A stretch of 64,000 nucleotides of DNA from Xiphydria camelus (GCA_963678675.1 OY783200.1:20102190-20166189); one strand, 5' to 3'; positions 24,241 through 37,745 are shown, numbered from the stretch's first letter. Notes: generated by a model not told the origin, from the letters alone. A program made the numbers and translations.

Positions 24241-27200
24241 CAATCTCCGGTATGTATGCAACATAGTTCGAGTCGTATGGACATGTTCTTGCCTCTAAAC
24301 ATCCACACACGTGTGTGCACCCACACACGTGTAATTTATCGACAACTAGAGGAATGTAGATCACTCGTGCACCCATAAACTCTCGAATGAAACCACGCGT
24401 GTCATATAGATATTCTCGAATCTATTTCCATATATGGGGCGCATATCCTTTCATCAACCGTGTATTTGATTAGCTTTCAACTCCCCCCTCTTTCATCCTC
24501 CACTCAGCCCCTGCCCTCCGTCCTTCTTCCGCGTCGATACACGTGCAACCTTCGTCACACACCCCGCTCAACTATATCCCACTCTATCGAATAGTATCAT
24601 CCCTTACTCGCGATTTACGTTACAGCATTTTACTATCCCGGTAAAACATAAAATACACGGTTAAAGCGAACGTGGCGTTATTACAATAGAGGGTGCCCTT
24701 TTCCATCCCCGATTGGATGGAAGGGAAGCGGTGCGGCGATCTTCAGTCGGGAGACAGAAGATGGGTAGTTGAAGGTGTGCGATTAGGAAGAGCGCGAAGA
24801 GTCGAAAAGGGGTGGGAGATCCCGAGCGATTTTTTATAGTCGGATCAAGAAGAGAGAGAGAGGTTTTAAAGGATCTTCCACGTCATTTTCGAGGCGATAA
24901 GCCGCTGCCCGGGGGTGCGCGCCGAAATCGCGATGGGGACGTTACTTCGCTCTTCGCTCTCTTCGATACGATCGCTCAGCGGAAGGACGAAAACGACTTC
25001 GTTAACGGGCAGGACCCTACAAAGGGTTTGATTAACCCTCGAGCGAGCGTAATAGCACCCTCCGTTCGTCTCGAGCCTGAAAACAAATACTCGAGGCTAT
25101 TTTCCGACCAGAAAATTCAAAGCTGGACGACACGCTTACAACAACCCCGCCGGAAACGTATTCACAATCGCGAACACCCTTTCTTTCCCGCGAAGTTTGG
25201 CGCACGTCAGTCACCCCTGCCCGTGCGAACGGCGGGTTGCATCGCCACCTTGGCCGATAGCGGCAATTTAATTAAACTTCTTCTGAGCGGCGTTTGACTA
25301 AAATTCGAGACCGATTTTAAACGCCCGCTGTCTTCGCTGCCGGAGGGATGGGGTAGAGAAGGGAGGGCGGAAAGGTGGCGAAGCGGAAACAATGCGGCGG
25401 TATTGGGCGTAGGCTGGGGGAGAAATTGGGTGGGGGTGATCGATGCCGGAATTAATAATTCAAAAGTAGCGAGAGGAACGGGTGACCACGGGGTAATCGT
25501 GGCCACTTGAGGTGACTGCTTGAGAATTGAAAACTCTAGAAGTAACGCGTCTGAAAGAGACTGCTGAAACACTGATTGTGAGTGTCGATGACAGGAAAAG
25601 TAAAATGAAATGATTATAGCTGTGCTTCGAGGAAAGTATTGACATTTTGAAAACTTGCCACCCCAATATCTCAGAAAGTTAAAGAGATTTTCCAACAAAA
25701 AAAGTACAGTTTCGGCAGTGGAGAGGGGGAACCAAAATGACATAATCGGAGACGCACCTCCTCCAATTCGTATTTCACTTATAGTTATTGTCATATTTGG
25801 AAGAAAGAAATATTAGAATTAGATTTTATTTCCACATAAATATATTAATTTCAATTAAAAATTCAACTGATTTAACTTTTTGATTTTTAAATTTTATTTA
25901 TTTTAAAACAGGAATTGTTTTGAAAAGTAAAGAAATATAATGTGATACAAAGCAAGTATATTCCACTTCATTCTTTCTTTCTCTTTACGAATAGATAACC
26001 GAACGAGACAGATAAAGATACTTAGTCTTAAATCACGACTAAAATAGCTTCCGTTCCAGTCGAACGTAAATTCACGATATGACGTACCCTGAGCGGAAGT
26101 TCGACGTCCATTTCCGTCGCCCCTGCCAGGCGATCAGTCGGGTTTAACGATAACGAATTCAGTCTTCCTTTCCGCTCGTCTCGCCATAACGACATTAGAA
26201 AATAGTGACGGCAATAGAGATCGATGTCAGATTTAATAAATTAAAGGAAAGGGGTTGGCCACCTCTTTCGAGGAGAAGAGGAGTTACAAAGAGGAACGGG
26301 AGATAAACGGCAAATTTCAAATTGATGTACGTACTTCAAATACGTACACGCTGAAAATATTACGGTTCTCGAGGAAAATTCGAGTTTGAGACACTCTTGT
26401 AGATTTGCACCCTCTGAATCTTTCCCCCCCCCCCTTGAATATTCACAGTACCTACATAATAAAACATAAAGACACTCTAAAAATGGCTATTCTATTTTTT
26501 AAGCGACGCGAAATACGGTAAAATCATGTACACAAAAGTATTTTGATTTTAAAATTTGATTAATTTTTACATGAAAACATTTATAGTGTTTCGCTTTATT
26601 TTAAGAGATAGCTTTCTACTCACAATCAGCGAAGGGTGTGTATGTCCGTTTGTATTATTAAATTATACAAGAATTTATATAAAGTTGTAGCAAGATATCG
26701 ATAATTTCTACGGGACGACTTACTTTATTCACATTTTGCTGAAATGAAATTATTTCTTATTGACGAATACTTTGACTTATTCGATACATAAGAACCCTGG
26801 TCAATCGTCTAAGGATGTCATTCCACCTACTAGAATTACTAACTCTGTTTCCGTTCTAAAATGATTTGTATTCTACACTTTATGTCGGTAAAAACAGTGC
26901 TTTGCCAAAAATGCAGTCATTTTCCAGCCTCCTTAAGGTCAAGTGTGGATGGTTGATTATATCGGAAACAGAGGTAGATAAAGTAAACGCTTTCAGACAA
27001 AAGTTGCTTGACTCTAGGAATTAAACAACTTGTATATGAAAGCTTTCATTGTATCTCGTTTCTCATAAAAGATTTTTCTCAGGGGTAGAACTTTAAGAAA
27101 TTGGATGAAAATTTAAAATCAAATTAAGTAGTTTTAGAAAGACAGATCTCCCATTTTTTTTAACGAACCTGCAATGTACTGCATTTTAACTAGATTAAAG

Positions 27201-28436
27201 GCGAATTTTAAAAAATTAGAAACCCTTCCAGAGTGTCCCATATTTTTGGTCGATAGTGCACAAATTCATCATATTAATATTTTCATTTCCCTAATTGGAT
27301 TCTAAATTGATTTTAATTAATTAAATAACTACTCAATACACAAAGAGAACAAATATTTCTCGTAAAATTGACCAAGCATCGTAGTACAGTATATCGAATT
27401 TTCCACGTCATCGGCGATACCAACGCGGGCAACACCGCATGGCTTCGCAATAAATGTAAAATTGCAATATCCCGTGACGCTCATTAACCATGGGTTAATA
27501 AGCTACCATCGCGGGAATATCGAGGGGAGAATTTTACAGATGGAAACTCTCTCGATATATACCTATCTATTCGCCTCTCTATCCGTCTGCCACTCGACGA
27601 GGGAAATTAAATTTCCCTCTCTCTTCCTCCCCCCACCTCAACTATCCCTCTCGCTCGCTCCTCTCCACTGCCGTCGAAACGAAAATGCTATTCCCTCGCC
27701 GGGGAAGTATATTTGCGGAGCCCTCGCTTGCCCCTCCGCTCTCCGGCCGAGTGAGCGAAAGGAAGAAGCGAGAAAAAAGGGGGAAATGAAAACGTTTTAG
27801 AGCGGTTTTCACGCCGAATTCCCCGTCGAAATCGTTCGTGGCGAGAAGAGGTCGGAACGGGGGGGGGGCAAGGATTTTATCTTTTCGGACATTTTTGAAT
27901 ATCTTAATTGCGTCATTTGCATCGACTACAAGGGGCGACCGAGAAAGCTTCGCCCTTGGAATATCAACGAGTCGCTATAGAATGCGCGGATCGCGTTTCC
28001 TTTACGGCGAGGCACGACATTTTTCTCGACATCGACGAAACTTTTTTGTTTCCCCGCTGGGAGAAAGTAAATTAGAGGGAGCTTTACCGGTACAAGCGGG
28101 ATTGGATCTTCGAAGACTGGCGGGGGTTGCTTCCTACGGTGGAGCGGGTACAGAATGTGCCGAGAGAAATGGAATAATGCAATTGATACATTTTCTTTTT
28201 ATTTATTTATTTTTTTCATTCGTCTACTTCATTTTATCTGATGAAAAGATGATGGCACGCTACCGTTATCGCAGGTGTGCAAATATGATATTTTTTGCTG
28301 GCAAAAAATAAGCACTTCATTAATTGAGGAGTGTAAAGTACTGAAACTCTATATTTTTTTTATTCTTCCCTAAATACAGAAATTGAATACCAATTTGATT
28401 AAAATATAATTATAAAAGTAGGTAACTCTTAATGTG
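24241..28436. other. No gene seen; long non-coding stretch with GC-rich patches
   Basis: CpG-rich patches at about 24700-25330 and 27420-28180 hold long overlapping ORFs on both strands, without domains or splice context. I regard them as compositional. A C10 run lies at about 26425 and a G9 run at about 27860. The rest is AT-rich. Confidence 0.35.
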
Positions 28437-28700
28437 ATTCAAAAATGATCGAAGAATAAGAATATTATTATATTATATTACCATAGTTTTAGGGTGGTCA
28501 ATTTTTTATTTTATTTGTATCCATTTTTGACTAACTTTTAATTTGAAATTGAAAGTAATTTAAATTTGATTAAATATCATTTATACATAATTTTCAAATG
28601 GAAAGTAGATCAAAATGTGCTCAAATGGGAATACAAATGAGATCAAAAATGTATTATTACACGAAGTGAGACAATAATGTACTTCGGATCATTTTCGAAT
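28437..28700. mobile_element. Foldback MITE, family E, copy 1
   Basis: GATTCAAAAATGATCGAAGA at the left; internal arms CCATTTTTGACTAACTTTTA and TTTCAAATGGAAAGTAGATC are roughly inverted. The same arrangement recurs at 43439-43665. AT-rich and non-coding. Confidence 0.6.
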
Positions 28701-30043
28701 CATATCGAGAATGATCTATTTGATGATAAAATATGATCAAAACAGCACCAAATTTTTTTACTCGGGTCAGTTGAAAATTATTAATGCAGTGTCAATATTC
28801 TTTCATTTCAATATCTCGGTTAAAGATCGTTGGTACTTTTTAGAATTTATACTCTTCAAATGTCGTATGCAAACGTGTATATACAGTAATAAATAGCCAG
28901 ATAAATACCCATATAAAATTATACATAAAACTTTTCATGGAGTGAAGACAAATTTTGTATCATATTTCCAATTCAACATATGCCCTTTTCAAATAAAATA
29001 AAAAAATGTCAGGTGGGACCGCGTGAAAAAAATTTTATAATTACAGCCAAAATTGTATCGTGAAGCGTTTATGTATCCAATAGGCGGTATTTCTCTTCAA
29101 CTGTCAAATGAACGTCGATGGAACGAAACAAGCAGAAAAGCTCTCGTATGGAGCTTCCGAGTGAAAGAAAGGTGACGAGATAATCCCGAAAGACGAGACG
29201 GCAAAATATAGACGGGGCACAAGGAGCGCAAAGGTGGGTGATAGAGTTTGGAGGGGTTGTGTTGCGTGAGAAATACTTGAAAAATTCGCTCAGTCTGTCA
29301 GACCCCCCACCCATCCCATCAACCGCATATGTAAATCCATGTCCTCTCTCTCTCGATGCTCGACGTAACATGTATAACGTATCATGGTTGGCGAGAGGAA
29401 AGCAAAGTCGTGCGTGCGCGCGTGTGCGTGGAATAGAGAAAGAGAAGGGATGGGGAGAGGAAGGAAGGGTAGTAGAGAAGGAGAAGGAGAAGGAGAGAGA
29501 AAGGGTGAGAGAAAATTCAATATTTCAACTATCCCGCGGAAATAAAATTTCGCCTTGGAATTCGAGGCGCGTATCTTTTGTACACCGAGAAAGTCAGATG
29601 ATACGGAAAGAAGTGATATCACTCTCGAGATAGAAATCAGGGGAGGAAGCGACTTCGCGCAAGGGAGGAAGTGATCTGGAATAAAAGTCAACCAGAGGAC
29701 ATTTTCATTGATTAAATTCAATACGTTTTGATGAAATTTAGCGTGGCAAGTAATTTATCGAAAATTCGGAAACAAGTGCTTGTAGCATTGTGATAGCACA
29801 CATGGACCAAAAAAACTCCATACATTAGTTTTTGATATTTTAAAAAGAAAGTTATAAAAAGTTAAATAGTGCAAAAGTTACAGTTACTTGAAACCCCGTT
29901 GTGACTTTTGCGCCACCTTGTACAAACATTCAAAAATCTGTATATAGTCCTTATATGATTAATATAGAAATCATAGATAATCTATATATGACCAAAGCCG
30001 TACCTACGTGGATTATATAATATGGTTTAGTAAATCTTATTTG
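28701..30043. other. No gene seen
   Basis: 28701-29060 is AT-rich. 29060-29650 is purine-rich (GAGA/GGAG words), with ORFs on both strands but no domain. Nothing else recognised. Confidence 0.3.
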
Positions 30044-30188
30044 TCCAGGCAGAAAAATTCGATATATTTTTCATATAACCCGTATATGGTTTTGATCGTA
30101 TATGGGTTATATATGATTTCCATATTAACCATATAAGAACTATATACCTTTGGATTATATATAAAATATATAAAACTTTTCCGCCTGG
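30044..30188. mobile_element. Small palindromic MITE
   Basis: CCAGGCAGAAAAATT at the left is inverted against AAAACTTTTCCGCCTGG at the right. The centre is built of CATATAACCCGTATATGG and its complement. Confidence 0.6.
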
Positions 30189-31048
30189 GTAGCGAATAGT
30201 TTCTCGAGATGTTACAATAAGAGATCTAATTCACACGTCGATTTTATTTTGTAGTGAATACAGTTTCTCTCGACAGGTTCAGCACGTCGCGATACTGCAA
30301 CCGCGGTGCCACGGAAAAAGTTTCTATTAAATTTCCATGGACGATCCGCGAGGCAGACAGGCGTGAAAACAGTGGGGAAACATTTCACTTCCGACTGTCG
30401 ATCGCGAGAGGAGCCCCAGCTGCTTCTACACCTCCATTATAAAGCCCTCTCTCAAAGAGGCAGGTACATATGTATATATATAGCCTCGCATGGGTCCATA
30501 CATATAGAATGGGTCGTGGCGCGCAGTCCGGGGGGACTGCAAAGTGGGGCAGCTCTCGTCGATAGAACAATTTGTCGTGATTGACAAGTTGTCGGATTTC
30601 TTCGCGCTGTAATTCCAGCGATTTCAGAAAAGGGGAAGATATTAAATATTATTCAGAAATTCAGCGAGCTGTCCTCTCGAGGGCGGCTTTATCGTCCACG
30701 ATAAGGCGATGAACGGAAAATGAGGGTCCACCGTATCCCTTCACGGTGCAGAGGGTGTGGTTTGACAGGGTGTCGATAAACCTGCGTGGCGCTCGAAATA
30801 GGAAGCAGGGGATGAAAGCGTTATGGTCGACGTTATAGAGAATCCACAGTTTACCCCTAGGCGAGCATGCGCTCCCTTCTCTGAGCCAATCACGCGTGCC
30901 TTTCTGGATCTTCACGTGAAATGAATGATTACACACAAAAATATCAGAAATACAAATTAAAACCGAAGACTGCGACACAGAAACTCGACATTGTTTCGCG
31001 ATGCTGGAAACTGATTCTCATCCCATATAATACACCCTACACTCTGAA
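30189..31048. other. No gene recognised; CpG-rich at 30240-30900
   Basis: A minus-strand ORF at 30661-30978 has GC-rich third positions but no known domain or splice sites. The regional GC content explains it equally well. Confidence 0.3.
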
Positions 31049-31131
31049 CCCTCCGTTGGTAGGGTGGGGTATGTCATACCCCAACTAAATGCAATTTTCA
31101 CATTACATTGTTTCACCATACCAACGCAGGG
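31049..31131. mobile_element. 83-bp piggyBac-type miniature element
   Basis: Termini CCCTCCGTTGGTAGGG and, inverted, CCCTGCGTTGGTATGG. The right flank is TTAA (31132-31135); the left flank is TGAA (31045-31048), a one-base change from TTAA. A subterminal palindrome GGGGTATGTCATACCCC is present. TTAA target plus CCC start is the piggyBac signature. Confidence 0.6.
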
Positions 31132-31212
31132 TTAAATACCAACATGGTAATTAGTAATTATACTCTAAATATACACTGTATAAAATTTATAGTTTTAATA
31201 TACGTTTATAAA

Positions 31213-31909
31213 GGGTGTTCACGTTCATGTTCCGAGGCTGGGTGGAGCTTATTTCAAAAGTGCCGCACACTGCGAGCCAATAGTTCGATTAGCCTCCCTT
31301 GTCGTCACTACAGCTATCTATTAGTTAGAAACTGAACTGCGTAGACCCCCAGACGTCGAAATTATCGACGTTTAATCGAGCAATACCACCTGTCAATAAA
31401 ATATCAACGTAACGAGAAATCATAAACTGTACCTACTCAGTGACTCTCGGTGGTTGTTTATATTCCCTAAATACGTATCTGTCGCGACGTTAACGAGTGA
31501 CTTTAGGAGGGAAGACGAATTAATGTTTGATATTCCTAAAAGGTAAGAACATCCATTTCCACGTCATCCTGAAGGTAGAGTGCTGTAAAAGCGTACCTTC
31601 AGAGTGACATGAAATTAGGTGTTCTTACTTTTAGAAGTATCCAAAATTAATTCGCCTTCGCGACAGATATATATATTTGAGGAATATAAGCAACCACTGA
31701 GTCACTCAGCAGGTTATGATTTTTGGTTATGTTGAAATTTTATTGACGGGTTGCATTGTTCGATTAAACGTTGATAATATGCAGTTCGGATTCCTATTAA
31801 TAGATGGCCGTAGTGACGGCCGGAGAGGCTAACCGAGTAATTGGTCCGCGCATACGGCATGTTTGAAATAAGCTCCACCCAGTTTCGAAGCTTGGGCGTG
31901 AACACTCTG
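31213..31909. mobile_element. Foldback element, about 700 bp
   Basis: The outer arms GGGTGTTCACG...GGGTGGAGCTTATTTCAAA (31213 on) and TTTGAAATAAGCTCCACCC...CGTGAACACTC (to 31909) are inverted and diverged. The inner arms (GTAAGAACATCCATTTCCACG and the complement of TGAAATTAGGTGTTCTTACT) continue the symmetry. No coding capacity. Confidence 0.82.
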
Positions 31910-31934
31910 TATAAAACTCTAATGCCTAGTATAT

Positions 31935-32196
31935 ATATCGTTCCCTTAATACTACAACTAGGTAACTCAAATTTTCGGTATCTTCAATTATCTATTTCGT
32001 ACCCAACTTTGTACCCAACTTTATACGCTCTTTTCGGTGCTACAACGAGATAAGTTCTGTCGTATATTTAAGGTGAGATATCCAGTAGTACGATATAGAT
32101 ACAGTCACTAAAGCGACTAATATATGCATGCAATATGTGCACAATTTGAATACCGAAAATTCGAGTTACCTAGTTGTAGTATTAAGGGGACGATAT
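31935..32196. mobile_element. Foldback MITE, about 260 bp
   Basis: ATATCGTTCCCTTAATACTA through TAGGTAACTC and TTTTCGGTAT is inverted against ATACCGAAAATTCGAGTTAC and TAGTATTAAGGGGACGATAT. The arms are about 60 bp, the loop about 140 bp. It starts within 30 bp of the preceding foldback. Confidence 0.85.
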
Positions 32197-33217
32197 GTAA
32201 TTATAGAAATTAATATATTTCTTTATGAAATTGTCCTTATAAATTTCATAACGGAGTATATTAATTTTCATAATCAACGTATTGGATAAATGTTTTATAT
32301 CCAACGAGGAACTTGCATGATTTTTTTTATTGGCTTAAAAATAGAGTAAAAAATTACATTTTCAACGGTATATAAACGTATGGTATTAACATGTCGGATA
32401 CCTTCACAAATTTGAGTTAAAAATATAGCGTTTGAAAGAGCCGCGCAAACAACGAGAAGCAATGTGTGACGTCACGCAACAGTAAAATCGCTATCGGCCA
32501 ATCATACTGCGTTCTAGGGCGGGGTGTGGTTTAGGCGTTTAAGGCACGATTAATTAATTCTTTTTCTCTAATATAGTTACATATTATTAAAAAATACAGT
32601 GCTCCCTGGTTTTTATAACACGATAGCTTCATTCAGTAAAATTTTCAAGGAAAAAGAAATTTCATGCATGTTCCGCATTATATTGAGCTTAATACAAATT
32701 TTTTAAAAAGTGCAGCTATCAATCAGCCGAGAAGGTCCCCATTAGCATTCATAAAAATTGTTCCCGATGCACCCTGCATACCCTGCAACTACCGGTTTCC
32801 ATTAATCGAGTGCTTCCACGTCGACTCCCCCAGCCGCGCACGAGAAAGATCTTAGTATCGTTTCGCCGAGCCTCTCAATTACATATTGCTTACCGCGCAA
32901 CGATGATGACTACCTTCAATTAGATAACGGCGAGCGGTCTTCGAAACTTCGTATCTCGCGCACCGTAGCTCTCGCCGCGCCTATCGATTTAGTAGTCTGG
33001 TTTGACGCGGGAGCGGTGGAGGAGACTTCTCCTCAATTACCGATAATAACGACGTCGTAATAACGAAGACGATGCGCCGCAGACACGCCGTTATTATCGG
33101 CTGCGTGTGTACTTACTCCGGTTGAAGGATCCGGGTTTAATTTTGAAGTAATGACGGTGAATGAAATGTTTGCACTTGGAAGTACAAATTAGAATTTGTA
33201 CTTATATGTTATGTTAC
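32197..33217. other. No gene seen; CpG-rich conserved-looking block at about 32760-33150
   Basis: TGACGTCACGCAAC near 32466 also occurs near 41413, so it is probably repeat-derived. The 32760-33150 block is CpG-rich with inverted GATAATAACG / CGTTATTATC words and may be regulatory. Confidence 0.35.
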
Positions 33218-33950
33218 CCCTGGTGAAAAAGTTTTGTCAGAAAATCTTTGAAATTTACGAAGATTTTTTCAAAATTTTTCTGATATTTTTTAGAGGAATG
33301 AAGATACTTTCAGAGGAAAAATTCGAACTTTGCATGAAGATTTTTAACTCCTTCCACTTAAAGATTGGAATTTTTTTTAAATTCTCGACACAACTTTGAA
33401 TTTATCTGAAAATATATTTCCTCTTTTGGATTCTAGAAAAAGTCTAAGAATTTTATAATGAAATTTCATTCATACATTAAAGATTTTTTATCATCGAATT
33501 GTTTTGAAAATATCTATGCTTTTCCTAATACTCATAGTTACAATTTTATTACCAATGAAAATATGAGAGAATGTCAGCAATGTCAGTCTTACTGAAAACA
33601 TCTTTTTGAAAATTTATTTGAAAAATTCAAAGCCTGAAAATTATTTTGGAAATTTACAAATTAGCTTATTCGAGTTTCTCAAATAAAACTTTCCTCAAGA
33701 GGTTTTCAGAAAATATCAGTGATGGCCCTGTTGTAAATATGTGTTATACCACTTTTTCTGAAAGATCTGAAAATAACTTTTGGTATTTATCATAACTTTT
33801 TTTCAAAAATAATCAGAGAACAAAAAATGAACAGAAAGGAACCGTACTGATCATTTTTGGGCTCCTCTAATACATTTTTTTGATGTTCTCGAAAAAGGAA
33901 ATCTTTTGCAGTTATTTTCAGAGTTTCACAGAGTAATATTTCCACCGGGG
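33218..33950. mobile_element. MITE family G, copy 1
   Basis: Ends CCCTGGTGAAAAAG and, inverted, CCCCGGTGGAAATATT. The interior is rich in TTTCAGAAAAAT-type words. The sequence matches, in inverted orientation, the element at 37127-37745 over most of its length. Confidence 0.7.
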
Positions 33951-34995
33951 ATATTATGCGCAGTGAGATGAAAAGTTACTTTCTTCCATGGGAAAAAAGT
34001 TATGGGGTATTATTTGTAAGTACATCCTGAAATCATATCTTCCATAATTTCATAAAAAGGACGATCCACAACTTCTATATCGCCATAACTACCAATTACT
34101 TTTATAACATCCTTTCGTAAGAAGAAAGTATGCTACCTATGCATGCAAAGTTATGAAGGGAATTAATAAACTTGACTGTACAACACTTCATCAATTAATC
34201 TTAATATTCTACTATCAAGCTGCCTAACAGCAGGTAGTGCAAACGTAGAACAGAAAGACATTTTCGATTCACCATATCGCAATAATCAGTAACAATCATT
34301 ATCTTCGAAAGCTCTTGAGAAGCCAAATAAAAAGAGCCATCGAAGTACGGGATTCCCGAAGGAGAGATCGTGCTCGGCTCTCGGGAAGAAATGGGGATCC
34401 AAATATCCTGGGAAAGCTTTCGATCCTTCGACACCGCCCCCGGAGTGATGAAGAAAGACGCGAGGTAAAAGCAAACGAACGTCTGGTCCACGGCGACGAA
34501 GCTGGAGTGTGTGGTTGGATACCTCACCTTAAGTGGGGTGGCTTGTGCACTACACTCACCTCCTCTCACTTTCCCGGGACCCTGCATCTCATCCTCGCCC
34601 CGGCCCACACGCCGCTGCGACTCTTGTTATGGTATCTCCTTCGTGTTTTGCTCCGCTAGAGTGAAGTATAAGATAAGACGCTCGATGGAAGCGGCTAGCT
34701 CGACTTACGTCTAGTGCTTTCGTAGGATCGCCTACCCCTCTCCAGGGGGGTTCTAAATTCTCTTCGGACTAGACTACCGCTGTCTGTCCTTTGGACTCTT
34801 TTCACGTCTCGGAAAGCGAAGTAGCCGCGCGAGGCCACGTCGGCATGTGTCTGCTTTCACGGTACGAGAAGACCGATAAATCGTAAGTGCAGTGCTGACG
34901 CGAATGTGGAGACGCGGGACTATGATAGATGGGTTCCAGTGTCTCGGCTGGAGTAAATAGTGTTCGATTCTTCTTAGGGCTACGATATGAGTATA
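33951..34995. other. No gene recognised
   Basis: A minus-strand ORF of 135 codons (34201-34608) and shorter ORFs lie in a GC-moderate stretch (34300-34740), without domains. A GTGAGT site near 34560 (minus) has no open exon upstream of it. Confidence 0.25.
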
Positions 34996-35813
34996 GGGTA
35001 AAGTCGGGAGAGATGGCGCACCTTTTTTTAAAGTGGTACAAAAATTACATTTGTAGGATAAGCAATATTTAATTGATAATGTGGATAGAGCGAACAATAA
35101 AATATAGGAACGTGTAAAGGGACGACCAAAAGTGTTATCAAGTTTTGTAAAAAATTTGTCAAAAGAAAATATACCAAAAACCAACTCACCCGCCCTAGTA
35201 TGGGTGTGATGGCGCAGTAGAAAAAATTGGTGGGGGTGAGTGGTTCTCCAAGAATAGGCTTCAAAATGAAAAGTGCAACGACCTTTAATGCCAAATAACA
35301 AAAACAAAAATACAAAATCATCTTAAATAATCAAATTTAAAGAAAAATACCAAAGTATTGATTATTCCAACCACATAAACTTAAAACATCTTTAAAATGT
35401 AATAAATTTTAATAATAACATGTAAAAGTTATTTTGCTTTTCTGCCACATCGCAAACACATATTTGGATAGTTGGTGCATCCCGAACAGTCGGCTTGCGC
35501 CAACTCAGCCGACTTCGTTGGGTTAGATGTTGCAGTCATTGTCTTTCTTGTACATGAAGCACGGAACGAAATTTGAGGTTAGGAACAATATGTACAAGTT
35601 TATGAAGTGAAATGACCAAACCAAATACATTCAGATCAGAATAATAACTTATTCATCTTCTGATGAGAAAAATAGCTGTCCGCGGTAACTCACACTTACT
35701 ATACATGCGCACTAATCATCTGTGTCGCCAACTGAGTCAGTATAGCCACACAGACAAAGAAATTATTTGACTGAGCCGTCTCACCCGCTGCGCCATCTCT
35801 CCCGACTTTACCC
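34996..35813. mobile_element. TA-flanked DNA transposon derivative with long TIRs
   Basis: The left end GGGTAAAGTCGGGAGAGATG and the right end (its exact complement) are 25-bp perfect TIRs, both flanked by TA (34994-34995 and 35814-35815). This is consistent with the Tc1/mariner/pogo superfamily. The interior has a further diverged copy of the GATGGCGCA motif (about 35210). It holds a minus-strand 36-residue frame (35429-35539) with a CxxC-x7-CxxC knuckle and stop. Most coding sequence is missing. Confidence 0.85.
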
Positions 35814-35815
35814 TA

Positions 35816-37126
35816 CCAATTAATCATGGAACTATTACACTTTATTATTTAAACCCTAGAGTGGGTACATGCTCTGAGAAAAATAACCTGGTCAATGTAA
35901 CCAAAATCCTGGTGACCATAACCAAGCCGTTTAATGAAATATGGATCACCCTTCTGTTTGATTAAACTATCTTTTCTTATGGTTAGAATAACTAAACATT
36001 TGGTTGCAATAACTAATATTTAGTTAGAATAACTCTTAAGAGGTTGCATTACAAGCCGCTGTTCTCTTGTAGATGGCTCTAATTAATTGTGCCGTGCACA
36101 ACGACTAATACTTCTTGTATCACTCAAAATTAAGGACATTTCTCATTAACCCATTTAGACCTACCGTTTCATAAAAGGAACATTCAAAAAACAGCGTTCT
36201 ACGAGAGCATAAATATACGTGTAGCGTTCTAGAATGAAAAATACGGTATGGAGATGAACGTGGATACATAAAATTTTGATAGACTTGAGGTCTACCTTCA
36301 TGTAGCTTAATAGCTACCCCAGTAACTATTCTACGTAAATATGCAGTGAAGAAGAGGAAGCCGACAACTAGTTGACTTTTGGAAGTTTCCTGTAGGGTAA
36401 GATATTGCTGCAAGTCAGCTGTAAGTATTGCACCAGATATATTGCAGCAATGTTACTTATCAAATCTTATAAGAGAATACTGAAATTCTATAACATGGAA
36501 GTTTGTGCAAAGAAAAAGTGCAAGTCTTTTGGAAGAGGCTCTTTTAGCAAACTGCTGGATGAGTGCTTGAGCAGACAATTTACAGTAGACTGGTTATTAG
36601 GGTAGGTACTCTCATGAAAGCTGAGTATGTATATCTACGATAGTTTGAAAAGAAAAAAGTAAATTGTAGTCAAAGAAAAGCAGGCTCCAATATAACAGTA
36701 TCTCTTTACACGTCATCATAGCTCAATATTCTTCCAAACTAAAGCCCCATCAACCGCCTATACCGCATGCATTACACTTAATTTTCTCATTGGGTTCTTC
36801 TCATGCGACTAACTCTATTTCCTCAACCCTGGATGTATCGGAACCCAAAAGCTTTACATTCGTTCGAAGGCTTTAGTTATCTTTTATATTTCCCGGGTAT
36901 CCATGGACTTAAGATACCCGATAAGTTGAACGTTCATAGAAAAGATGGAGCTCGACACATGCGTCTGTATCTATCAACAGGATTTTCCACTTTCGAAGAT
37001 TATCAAGCACGTCAACTGATCTCGAAATGTCCAGGCGACGCGCTTTTTCCTTTGACACGTGTGCACAAAAATCTAGGTGATGTGCTTCTCTCGGTTGTCA
37101 TCTAATCTATAAATATAGAAAGGAAA
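35816..37126. other. No gene recognised
   Basis: AT-rich. ORFs at 36120-36413 (minus) and 36803-37105 (plus) have no recognisable domain. A CTCTGAGAAAAATAACC word near 35872 resembles a MITE end. Confidence 0.25.
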
Positions 37127-37745
37127 CCCTGGTGGAAATATTTATCTGAAAATATCTCAGAGAAATTCTGAAAAAAAAGTCCTAAAAGTTCAAAGAGTTC
37201 CAACACTTTTCAGATAAAATCGGGAATGTGTAGAGAAATTCAAACATTTTTAGAAATAATGTTATACTTTCATTCTTTGAAAATGTCTTCTTTTTCTTCA
37301 GAGAAATTTATTCCTGGAAGTTTTTAAGTCTCTTTAAAGTCTGATAAATTATGGTGAATGTGTGTGTGTGTGTGTGTGGCAGAAATAATTTTCAGAGGCT
37401 TTGAGTTTTAAGAAATATGTAAAAAATATTTTCAGTCGAATGATTGTTGACATTTTCTGAAAATCTCATTGATAAGAAAAATTGTTATTATTAGAAGTTC
37501 AGATATTTTCAGAGAAATTCATTAATAAAAATTCTTTAAAAAGTGAAATAAATTTGAGTTTGAAGTTGCATCGAGAATTTTAAAATCCTAAATTTTTATA
37601 TGGAGGAAATCAGAGATTTTTATTTAAAGTTCAAATCTTTTCTCTAAAAATTTCTTCATTGCTCTGAAAAAGTATCAGAAAAATTCTGGAAAAAATCTCT
37701 TCTAGCAAGTTTTAGAAATTTTCGGACAAAAATTTTCCGCCAGGG
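37127..37745. mobile_element. MITE family G, copy 2 (inverted relative to copy 1)
   Basis: Ends CCCTGGTGGAAATATTTATC and, inverted, CCCTGGCGGAAAATTTTTG. Read on the minus strand it aligns with 33218-33950. A (GT)n run interrupts it at about 37358. Its right end overlaps the terminal GGG of a family A fragment. Confidence 0.75.

Noticed and set aside
24812..25297. 161-codon plus-strand ORF
   Set aside because: CpG-rich composition yields open frames on both strands here; no recognisable domain.
30661..30978. 105-codon minus-strand ORF with GC-rich third positions
   Set aside because: No domain, no flanking splice sites, start in AT-rich sequence; composition is a sufficient explanation.
34774..35307. 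177-codon minus-strand ORF crossing the TIR of the TA-flanked element
   Set aside because: It crosses an element boundary and has no domain; chance frame.
36803..37105. 100-codon plus-strand ORF
   Set aside because: No domain, no splice support, no upstream promoter; ends at a MITE boundary.
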